This document shows, one piece after another, positions 8,948-18,600 of a stretch of DNA of 64,000 bases; the first letter of the stretch is position 1; each line of letters starts with the position of its first letter. The stretch spans positions 930,001 through 994,000 of the forward strand of contig JANATG010000004.1 in the NCBI GenBank assembly GCA_029449235.1, written 5' to 3'. The notes beneath the pieces are model-generated. The model saw only the letters and a list, made by a program, of their open reading frames with translations, was not told where the DNA came from and did no database searches. The translations under genes and the position numbers were made by a program. The DNA is from Linnemannia schmuckeri (taxonomy: Eukaryota > Mortierellomycota > Mortierellomycetes > Mortierellales > Mortierellaceae).

Positions 8948-11068
8948 TCAAGGTTTAATAACCCATTGCTGCGCGACTCCTGCATCACACTTCCACATTT
9001 GGATAGGGTTGAAATCGACCCTGTTATAATTGAGGAGATCGACACACAAATCAACAGCAGGATTCGCGATAGTTCCGTCGGCTCGGAAGTCCCATTTCTG
9101 ATTAACTGCACCAGTGCATGTATAGACTGTAACCGGGGCACCTGGGACCTTGTTGAAAGCAGAATTATCCAAACATAAGCCTATGGTTGTATTTCCAAAC
9201 AATTGTTAAGAAAAAGTTCCGATTAGCTAAAAAAAATTGTAATCGATTAAATGGTCATTTGACATCGTGCTATCAAGCAACGATTCAAGTATATAAAAAG
9301 ACTCCATCTACAAGAAGTTTAAAGCTTTACCTGTCCTCGAATTCTTGATTTCGCCGCCCGGAAAAATATCCCACTGTTGATAGGGGTCATTGTCTCTGCA
9401 TGTGAAGAGTGTAGTAGGTTTACCCACAGTGTTGGCCCCGGGGTCTAGACAGTAATTAGTGCCCTTAAGCTGGATCGCCACATTTTTATAAGTGGGGATA
9501 AAACTCTTCATAGGAGTCCATATGAGCTTATAAGCTGGATCCAAGATTCCGAAATGTCCGCCCCAGAACGCCCAGAAGGCGGGATCGAGCCTCATGTTAC
9601 TGTGAGACCAGAAATAAGTGCCACTGCTCCAAACGGCGCTGCCCTTGATGTCGTAGATAACAAGATTGCCGTCTTCCTGAAAGATGATGCTGTAGCCGCC
9701 TCGAGTGCCGAGTCCCGCTGTTCCTGTACTTGTAATGGCTTTACCGGTTTTCGAATTGTACGCAACAAAGTTTCCATCGCTTTGCATGGCGTAAAAGAAA
9801 TCGGGGTTCGAGTCCACACGCACGGCCAAGCACTGGCTGAGGGAGAATCCTAATTCGAACAAACCATGTAGCCCCTTCTCCAACGGAGTGACAATACCGT
9901 ATTGCGAGATGTCACTTCCTAAGCACGTCCCATCATCTGTGTCCATCAACAACTCGTCATGACCGCCGCTCTTGTGTGACCTATATTGTTCGTCGGCTGA
10001 TAGTTTAACTTTCAGTGGGGCGACCTTGACGATTTTTGCTTTCTTGTAGACCGTTTTTTGCTTGTCCTTGTTGTATGCACTCGCCGTCACCTCAGGAAAT
10101 CCATTGCTGTAATAGGCCATAGCAAGACAGTCGGTGGTGGAGATTCCCCTGATCTGCTGGAGAGATGGCTTCATAATGGACTTTTCATCGAGGGGCGAAG
10201 CAGCCCATACGTAGTCTGCATCGTTCACGTATTCATGTGCAAGACCCATGACATGTCCGAGTTCATGAATAATTGACTTGAGGGCGTCATTCGCGCTATA
10301 TGAGGAAAGCTTCTGGTTGTTGATTAAGACAGTCGTCCTCCTGCCATAATCCTGCGGGAAAAAGGCACAGGCGATTCCGGCATCAGTATCGCAGACGGTA
10401 CCGGGCGAAATGTGGAACCAAATGTTCGGCAATTTACCCTCGTTCGCGGGAGAATTGCTCGGAACATAGACCCAATTGCTGAATAAGGAGGAGGAGGAAC
10501 CACCCTTCATTGAAGATGCGCAATCGTCCCCCCATCTGTCCATAGCTTGCCTGATAATGTTAGCCGTAGCATCAATCCTGCCCTCGAGACCTCTAGCGGC
10601 TGCGACAGAGTAAGTCATGGGACTTTTGTCCCAGACGTATAATTCGAGTGATCCTGAAGACCTTGATACAGGCCAGCGAGATCTTTTCCGAAGTGTCTGA
10701 GGAGGCACAGGTTCTTGCGGGAGCTTGGGTCTAGCTCCATCCAAAGTCGAGGCTATGCGTTCGAACTCGAGGTCAGAGACGAGGGTGGCATTCTTGGGCA
10801 CATGGTTACACATTGTGACGTTTCCGTTAGCGGAAAAGGGCTTGCAGAACTCTGTGTTTAAATCGGTCGGCGCCTCAGGTATGGTCCAGTTGTACTTGAC
10901 ACAGGGCTCGCCGTAGCATGCGGTTTTGGGATCGAGGGGCTCTCCAAAAATGTTAACGTCCCATCCATTGTCCCATTTCTGCTGATCCTCGTCTGTCCAG
11001 GCTGCAATCAGAGTGGCACTGGCCAACAGGGCTAGCAAGGCAAAGACGGTGCTACTCTGGGGAATCAT
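8948..11068 (-). CDS. Secreted metzincin-like zinc protease with B-lectin and ricin-type lectin domains (right copy)
   Basis: Spliced minus-strand model 11068-9331 plus 9180-8948, 656 aa, with the same intron as the left copy. The signal peptide, HELGHVMGLAHE zinc site, SIMKP Met-turn, both B-lectin repeats and the QxW trefoil are all kept, so it should be functional. Two additional Ser codons lie in the SSSS run before LFSNWV. By eye about fifty residues differ from the left copy, clustered in a loop of the catalytic domain and between the two lectin modules. Most base differences I noticed change the amino acid. The same leader intron precedes the ATG. Confidence 0.85.
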
Positions 11069-12506
11069 CTGATCTGTAAAGAAGTATACGATTAGTTAGA
11101 TCCCTGGAAAAAATAATTTCTCGTAACCTCACAAGCACCTTGAAGAACAGAGGAGACTCACCTATAGCACCAGAGGATAAAGATATTTAACCAAGTAGGG
11201 GAGTAGCGGTACTTTTATCGAAGACCGATTCGAGGGGAGGTAGGTGGTTATGTCAGAGAAAGTCGGGAAGAATGGAGGGGGAGAGATAAAGAGACTCGGA
11301 GAGATGGAGATAGCTGCAGGCGAATGAAGAGAAATAAAAAGGGAGGGAAGGAACCAGTTATTTAAGTGAAAAGAGCTGGCTTGTTGCTCGGTCAGCCATG
11401 AACTTAGGCTTTCTAAACGCGAACAAAGAATACAACTTCTGACACGAACGCATTCGGTACCTGATACAAGAATGAACTTTATTTCAAATGCTCGTGATGG
11501 AGCTGATCATGAATTTAATTTCTGAGGTTGAATGTCTATTTTATTTTTTGAAAGAATTGAGGGTGAAGATCGAGTTCAGATGAGGATCTTGAGATATCAT
11601 TGGTGCGCATAGGATCCTCGGTCGCTCGTTGAACAAGGGCTCTTAGGGCTGTAGGAGGCAAGCCTCATAATGAATAGAGTGAAGGCTGTCGCCAGTGTAC
11701 TGCAACATTTGTACGGCGTCCCTCATAATTGACCAAATGGAGACCATGAAAGTTTTACGCTATGAGGCAGTGCAGAGTACTAGTCAAGTATACTATTGCG
11801 CCGTTTAAATAAAATTGAGCAAAAAAATGTCTCTTTTCACCGAGGACTTGTCCGACGGCTCATGAGCATTGTACGAGATGGGAAACCCACTTCACGTCCC
11901 AACCATCCCACCCATTCAGTTAGTTTCTACCTCGCAAGCTCCTACGCGGATGTTGAGGTTCTATGTACTGCTCTTTTTTTCTTTTTGTCTTTGGATTTGC
12001 TGAGAAAGTAAAGGTCGTCACGTTAGACATGAAGTGGGTTTCCCTCTCTTGAAGTACAATTAAAAGTAATCCAGCAAAATCCATTACTGAGCGGAGTTTC
12101 TCAGTTGCTTTCTCGCTCTCTCCCTTTTCTACCTTGCTTTAAACAATTCTTCTTCATGTACTTGTCACTTTGACACATTTGCTCTGTGCTTGGCCTTCTC
12201 AATATCTTTTTTTCCAATTACGGGGAAGCCCTGCTGCTCAGAAGATTTTTGTTCTCATCTAGTTGACGCGAATTCTCCCCCTCCCCTCTTTCTCTCTCTA
12301 TCACTCTCTCCATCGCTCTTGCTCATTCTATCTACCCTCCCTAACATCCCGTTCAAAAATCTCGCTCGGCTCTGAAGGTTACACCAATAGCAGTAAAAGT
12401 TGAACAATTGACCACTATCTCTTTTTTAATCACTTCACGCTTGCTCCACACTGCGAGCGAAGCCGCGAGTACTACGCTAGTTTATTTAAATAAGCTTAAA
12501 GAGTGG
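11069..12506. other. Non-coding right-arm segment
   Basis: Mirror of 1827-3264. It holds the leader, probable 5'-UTR intron (11074-11161 on the minus strand) and promoter of the right protease, then intergenic sequence with no gene. The stretch 12250-12393 recurs in pieces in the spacer. Confidence 0.6.
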
Positions 12507-13007
12507 CTAATAAGGATTAAAAGTGCCGTGTCTAACAATCTCATGAGCTGTCAATCTAAAAGCAGGGGGGCAATCATTTATGTGCAATGTGCACAAATAC
12601 AACTGCATACTGGTGTAACATTCTTTAAAAGCTACATGATTCGAGAGATCACAAGACGCAAACCCAGCTGTGTTGCCCCTTTTGTATGCAACAAGCCCTT
12701 TAACACCTGAGCTCGTGTAAATGAGATCAAAGCAGGCTACACCATCACAGTCAGGTTCCCTTCTGACGATATTATCCATAAACATGGAGCCGTCCGATCT
12801 ATAATTCGACATAACTGACGACTCAGACTGAACAGAGAAGTAGCAGTCGCCACCAACGCCAAGACACTTGTTCGCAAAAAACCTAACCTTAAAAGGAGAG
12901 TGTGCAGGGACCACGCTGGCGGCGTTGATGGCATTCGTGCAAAGTAATAGAAGCACTACCATCAAGTACATTGGCCTAAGCGCTCCGAAGGAGTATTGTT
13001 TTCCCAT
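12507..13007 (-). CDS. Small secreted cysteine-rich protein (right copy)
   Basis: 166 aa, with the same amino acid sequence as the left copy at 1326-1826: signal peptide of about 29 residues, Cys-rich mature part. Flanking sequence on both sides is also unchanged, including the probable 5'-UTR intron and TATA box (13403-13410). Whether both are expressed cannot be told; their promoters match. Confidence 0.75.
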   Translation of the reverse strand: MGKQYSFGALRPMYLMVVLLLLCTNAINAASVVPAHSPFKVRFFANKCLGVGGDCYFSVQSESSVMSNYRSDGSMFMDNIVRREPDCDGVACFDLIYTSSGVKGLVAYKRGNTAGFASCDLSNHVAFKECYTSMQLYLCTLHINDCPPAFRLTAHEIVRHGTFNPY

Positions 13008-14538
13008 GTTGTGGCAATCTTGATCTTCTGCGGAAGTTTTTGAATTATGGGAACAGCAGAAAGGAAAGAGAAATGAAAGAAATTAAAATCAATAAAAATA
13101 ATACATTCCCCAATTGTAGTGTGGTGCGGTCATATAGGCAATGTGTAATTGTTCGTTTTTGTTTTGAATGAATGCCTGTCGGCAATGGATAAAAACTACA
13201 GCCCTTCAAAGCAATGTAAAAGATCAATAGTGAGGCTTACAGGAAATAAAGGGTTGTTCGGTCGATGTCGATCTTCTGTGGGCACCCTTGTGGCGTTCTT
13301 GATACAGGCTTGTGGCGATTCTTGAAATGGCTTGTGTGGTTGGAGAAATGATGCTGGGGTTTTTGGTAAAAAAAGCAGAGAGACTGATTGCAAACCTGGA
13401 TGTATTTATACACTTTTTAGAGTTGCTTATGTTCCTTCCCAGGAACAACATCAAGGATACCCTTTGTGTCCTTCTCTTTCTCTTTGCTCTGCATTTTGAC
13501 CTGCCTTTTGTTTTGCAATGTTGTTGACCACAACGGCCCAACTCTGTTGTCTACCGTTCAAACAACAGCCCAAGTTCTAACGTTTGTTACCGGATGGAAA
13601 TCTAACTTTAAAAATCTTCCGGATGGCCAATTAAAATATGCTAACCGTTACATGTGCCACGATCAAAGTAGGAGACTCGAGAAGTTCTTGAGGAGGGCTT
13701 GATGTGTGGCAGGGTAGAAATATCTAGATTGTCTAGAGGTACTCTTTTTCTATCACTTAAATGAGGTAAGAGACTCTAGAAGCTCTTGAGGAGGAATTGA
13801 TGTTTGCCAGGATAGACATATCGACATAGATTAAAGGTACTTTTTTCCTATCACTTAATTGAGGTAAGAGACTGTTGCGGTACGGGGTTTTTATTTTCAT
13901 TTTACCCCGTCTTTTTATTTAACGAAGAAGTGCATTCACCTCCGTGATAATTACCACTTCCGTTATTTATTATCACCTCCGTGATTATTTGTCACATTCG
14001 TGGTTAAATACCACTCAGTGTTGTAAAATAAAGAAACAACTCTTTCTTCTCGTTGACTACAGACCCCATACTTCTCAAGACCCTAGAAGTTCTCGAGGAG
14101 GGGTTGATGTTTGCCAAGATAGACATATCGACATAGATTAAAAGAGCTCTTTTCCTATCACTTAATTGAGGTAAGAGACTCTAGAAGTTCTTGAGGAGGA
14201 TTTGATGTGTGGCAGTGTAGAAATATCTACATATATTAGAGACTCTTTTCCCATCACTTAATTGAGGTAAGAGAAACTTTATTACTTACCAAACAGATCA
14301 AAGAAACTGGAAAGGCGGACAGAGAAGAAAGCGAGGAAGACAAATAAAACGGAGGATATAAAAATGGTTTAACGAAAGGTAGAGAAGGTGTATTTACAAT
14401 TGAGAGTGATGTCGATGGCGTTCACGTCAACGACCACCGCAAAAATAGTCGAAGCGTGGTGCTGCCACAATGAGCCACCAAGTAGCCACTCTTTCATTTA
14501 GATACCGTGAAAGGTTTTTCTTGTCTCGTTTAAATACC
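13008..14538. other. Outer right arm and unique flank
   Basis: Leader and promoter of the 12507 gene, then the mirrored tandem repeats (13673-14275) with the mirrored 205-base insert. Unique sequence begins after 14332. A GAGCCAC-containing block at 14462-14510 matches 8655-8700, including an ACTCTTTCATTT and TACCGTGAAAG stretch. Confidence 0.6.
13873..14077. mobile_element. Mirror copy of the 205-base LTR/MITE-like insertion
   Basis: This is the exact mirror of 256-460, with the same TG...CA ends and GTCT/AGAC flanks. Because it sits at the equivalent place in both arms, it was inserted before the arms were duplicated or last homogenised. Confidence 0.5.
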
Positions 14539-15009
14539 ATGCTTTTCTCTGGTTTCCCGATATCTCCGTTCTCCAACAAGTCCAAAATGTCCGAAAAGGA
14601 GAGACCCTTCTACCCCATGGTAACTGAGGAGTCCGTGGCTGATCGCCGTTCAAGTTTTAGCGGCCTTGAAAGATGTCTTCGTATCATGGGTATATTCGTA
14701 GCGCTACTGCTGCCTTGGGCAGTGGTATGTCTCGCCATTTATGCTGGCATTGCGTCATTTAAAATGACTGGATACGGTAGTTGTCCATCCGAGTTTAACA
14801 CAGTCTATGCTGGACGTTGCGCCAAGCGCTGGTCATTGTCTTTGAAGGGTCCTCTCGTGGAATGCGATGCCACATCAGAGTTCAATGTCCCATACTGGTA
14901 CAGAGCCTATCCTCTCTGCACTACTAAAGAGGTCAACATACTTACAACACTGTCAGTTGTCTCAGCGGTACTATGCTTTTCTATTGCTTTGTACGGGGCA
15001 AAAAAATGA
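14539..15009 (+). CDS. Small two-TM membrane protein, unknown function
   Basis: The frame is open from an ATG at 14470, but that Met lies inside a dispersed GAGCCAC repeat, so I prefer 14539 (156 aa) or 14587 (140 aa, MSEKERPFYPM). Two hydrophobic helices are visible: a long one (RIMGIFVALLLPWAVVCLAI) and one near the C-terminus (ILTTLSVVSAVLCFSIALYG). Between them is a loop of about 60 residues with four Cys, probably extracellular or lumenal. No family recognised. It lies between the palindrome and the Helitron and could be a passenger of either, or independent. Confidence 0.5.
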   Translation: MLFSGFPISPFSNKSKMSEKERPFYPMVTEESVADRRSSFSGLERCLRIMGIFVALLLPWAVVCLAIYAGIASFKMTGYGSCPSEFNTVYAGRCAKRWSLSLKGPLVECDATSEFNVPYWYRAYPLCTTKEVNILTTLSVVSAVLCFSIALYGAKK

Positions 15010-15164
15010 TCAGACCAATTACACCTAATTACACCCTTACCATTGATCGGCCTAATAAATTCCTACCCAATTCTACTCTTATTTTATCTGCAAATAACTT
15101 TATTTGGTGGCTCGTTGTGGAGAATTGCGGCTGACTGTGAAAGTGTGCTTGGCGGCCTCCACCC

Positions 15165-15692
15165 TCAATCACCAAGGATTTTTTTAATAGCTAACTGACG
15201 CACATCATCGTCCATTTTGGGCTGCACGATCTTCAAAGCGGGAAGTGGGATGAATGTGGAGGCTCGTTCACTCACTTTAATCAAGTGCTCCCAATTGTGC
15301 ATTTCGTAAGGACATAAAAGCTGTTGTGACTGTTCGACCATTGGAAAGATCCAGAAAACCCGAAGGTCATCCGAACTGGTTTCCTCGAGTGTAATCCTGA
15401 CACCTTTTTTATTTTTCAGGGCTATCGCTCTCTGCTCCCCTGGATCAAGGTACGTTTGTACACCAATTATGTCATCAGGGTAATCAAAAAACCTTTGCCT
15501 CATGGAGTCTTGAAACACTTGGAATGCAGCGTACAAGTTTTCTACTGCCTGCCTATGTTCCCGAAGCCTGAAAAGATAAGAGGAGTCGAGTTAACTCAGG
15601 ATTAAAGTTCTTTCATGTTACAACACAATGTATTCATACCTGCGCGACATTGTTGGGTACTTGATTGAATGATTGATTGAGATTTTCGCCAT
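15165..15692 (-). CDS. Unknown 151-aa protein, two exons
   Basis: Spliced minus-strand model: 15692-15640 (ATGGCGAAAATC...) joined to 15567-15165 across a 72-base intron with GTATGA donor and TTTTCAG acceptor. The protein is soluble, charged and without a signal peptide or TM helix. I recognise no domain. It sits head-to-head with the Helitron gene, about 200 bases away, sharing an intergenic region rich in GTGGCTC/GAGCCAC words. It may be a Helitron accessory or captured gene, or an independent gene. The clean intron argues that it is real. Confidence 0.5.
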
Positions 15693-18600
15693 TTTTTATA
15701 TAGTATCCTGAGTGTGGATAGTGTGGCTCAATGTGTCTTTTTGCTGTGGCGCATGGAAGGTTCCACCTACAATTTAAACATCTGTGGCTTGAAATTGTCG
15801 TTGTGAGCCACAGTCATTCTCCTTGAGATAAATAGCCACTGTTTTTTTTTAACTCGATCATCATCCTTACATATTGACTGGGCTGCACAAAATTCAATGC
15901 AAGCGGATTTGATCGGAGATGATGGCCATGCCGATACTGATGATTCTGATATGCCTCCACAAAGGTCGATCAGAGTAAGGCGCGTACCAAGTAGTTATCG
16001 GGCGAGCACATTTACAAATGAGGCCAATCAAGACAAAGAAATTCCTGTGATGCGCTGTGCCGTTTGTTGTAGACTGCTGTACAAAGAAGAGTCCTGTGCA
16101 CTTTGGAAGAAACATCAGACAAAAATCGAAGAGCAATTCGTCCAAGACCAAAGGACTGCGCTTGCCAAAGGCGCTAATCGAGAGTCTATAAAGTCTATGA
16201 CTTGGCCATTGTTGAATTACCGCGACCATAAAGGAAAACGAATACGTGAGCTCGATATAATAGCGAATGGTAAACATGCAGGAGCCGTCGTTGTTTGTGC
16301 AAGACACAAGTCAGGGGGGAGTCAAGACGTGACCAGCGTCATTAGCTACGTAAGTTGATTACGGTTTGGATAATGGTCCTGCTTCGTAACCCCTTTGCAC
16401 TAAGATTGTTGCCTTTGCAAAATTTTAGATGAGATTCGTCAATGAAAATTGGATGTACCCTGGAGATCAAGCCTTTGAGATCCGCGAGCTTAATCCAATT
16501 GGTGAGGGATATCTCTGTCCGATATTGGTATTCTGCGAGCTGACAAATTCGCGTAGCAAGCTGACACCTGCATCCCGTGCTGGTTATCATTTTGTGTCTG
16601 GCCGAATTAGCCTGTGCAAGAGTAAACGGTATTTTGGGTCTCATGCAGGAACTCGTGGATTGATTAAGCTTTCGGACATGGATGTAAACATGTCAAATGA
16701 AGATAAACAGAGGATATGCATTGCCTGGGAGTGGATGAAGGAAAATCACCCACTGATAAAGGATTTGGATATCGAAGAGCCTAGCGATTTAACGAATGCT
16801 ACCGAGACTCTTCTCGAAGAAGCGGAAATGACAGAGCAAGGTGCCAATATGACCCGTCTTGGCGCTTGTCACATGGGACCAGTTGGTACTGGAGGTCCCA
16901 CAACAGCGGACGAGTCAAACAATCTAGCAAACTTGACTATCGGGTTGTTAGGGCGGGACCAGAAAGTGGTCAAGTACTCGAACCCTTGCCTTTTAGGTTA
17001 TTTATTCCCGACACTGTACCCTCGAGGTCAAGGTTTCTTTTCACTCGATTATGATGGTGTTAAACGAGGAAATATCGACCAGATCGAAGTGTACGATGGT
17101 AGGTATGGGAAGACTGTGATTCAAAAGTGTGTTCTATTGACAAAAAAAGTGCGTTAACAAAAGTTTGCCTTTCAAACATCCAGAAAGCATGGGTGACAAT
17201 AGGACTTATCTAAACGATGAAGTTGAAGGCATTGGTGAAGAGCATGTCTTCTCATCTGAGGATGAGAGGGGAGAATCCCAATCTGATGATCTTGTTGACC
17301 AGGAGCATCTTGCAGACTCTGATTCGGATGAGGAGGATACCGATACCGAGTCTGACATCATTGACAGCGAAGGTACCTTACGATTTTGATTAACGCTCCA
17401 GTAGCTAGAAGAATCGTTGACATGTCTAATTTCAAGTTCCATCCACAGAGGAGTTAGATGGCCAAAGCCAAGAAAATGCCTCCAAGTATTCCAAGAGTAC
17501 CATCAAGAACTATGCCAAGTTCCGCTTATTGAACGTTGATAGGCGCTGGGGCCGAAATATCAAGTTTATTTTAATGATGTTTGATTGGATTCAGAAATCA
17601 GCTATATTTGCTTATCAGAGGCGCCTGGCTCGATCTTCCACGGGCGGAAGATTAACTAGGGCTGAGGATGTGTTGGACCGTTCAGTCGGTGTTGAAGGTA
17701 TGAGCGCGCAGATGATACAAACCTTGAAGTTAGACCCGATAGATTCGATTGCTATTGCTAACTAGCAATGAACGCCCATGGTAAAAGGAACAAAATACCG
17801 GGAATCACGTACTGTTGCTATCCCCCCTTTTATCCGAACAGGCCTAAAGTACAAGAACGCTCTGTTTCAGAAATTTTCCGCACTTTTCGACGAGTTTGGT
17901 AGCCCTCAGTTATTTGGAACTTTCAGTTGCGATGATAGGAGTGCTGGCCAGCTTGCTGTTGCTAGCCATTTTGCTGGTCCGGACGCCAACACGCATGATG
18001 ATCCTGTTTTGTTCACAATGCACTGGAAGAGGCAGTGGTTGCGATTTTGGAATTTTGTCACGAGCACTCGAAAGGGCCGGGAAGGCTGGGCTATGAGAAA
18101 GACTGGTGGTATCCGAGCATGGTGTTGGGTATTTGAACTTCAGGATCGTGGTACACCACACACGCACTTTTGTTTGTGGACCAAAAACAGCATCGAACAG
18201 ATGATAAGCGATGATATTATTACTTGTTCTAAACAAGAAAAGCCGGAAGATCAGGCACTTGTTTTGAAACACCAGATTCACAAGTGCACTGGTTATTGCA
18301 ACCCTGAAGGGAGAGAGACGTGTCGTTTGAAGTACCCGAGATCTCCCACTAATCTTCCTGCGCATGTAGACGAGGAAGGTCGTTACGTTTTGCCAAGAGC
18401 GGAAGGGGAGGAGCGCGTCAATGGATACAATATGGATCTTCTTCGTTTTGGTCGAGTGAACATGGACTTACAGTACAATGAAGGAGACAGAGCCAAGTAC
18501 TACATGTGTAAGTATGTCACCGAGCAAGCCGGTCCCAAGCAAGTGACTATTGTCACTGATAAGGATAAAATTGATGCCACGGCTGCGGGGTTGTCTTCGA

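Larger units (their letters stand above)
8655..14332. repeat. Right arm of the large inverted repeat
   Basis: This is the mirror copy of 1-5640. It carries the same genes on the minus strand in mirrored order. Against the left arm it has a 6-base insertion in the protease gene (two extra Ser codons) and a roughly 29-base insertion near 8770 downstream of that gene. The outer end at 14332 is only a minimum, since the partner of 14333 would be outside the window. Confidence 0.95.

Noticed and set aside
1..14332. Whole palindrome as a foldback transposon
   Set aside because: No terminal target duplication or transposase could be shown; the left end is outside the window, so it is reported only as an inverted duplication.
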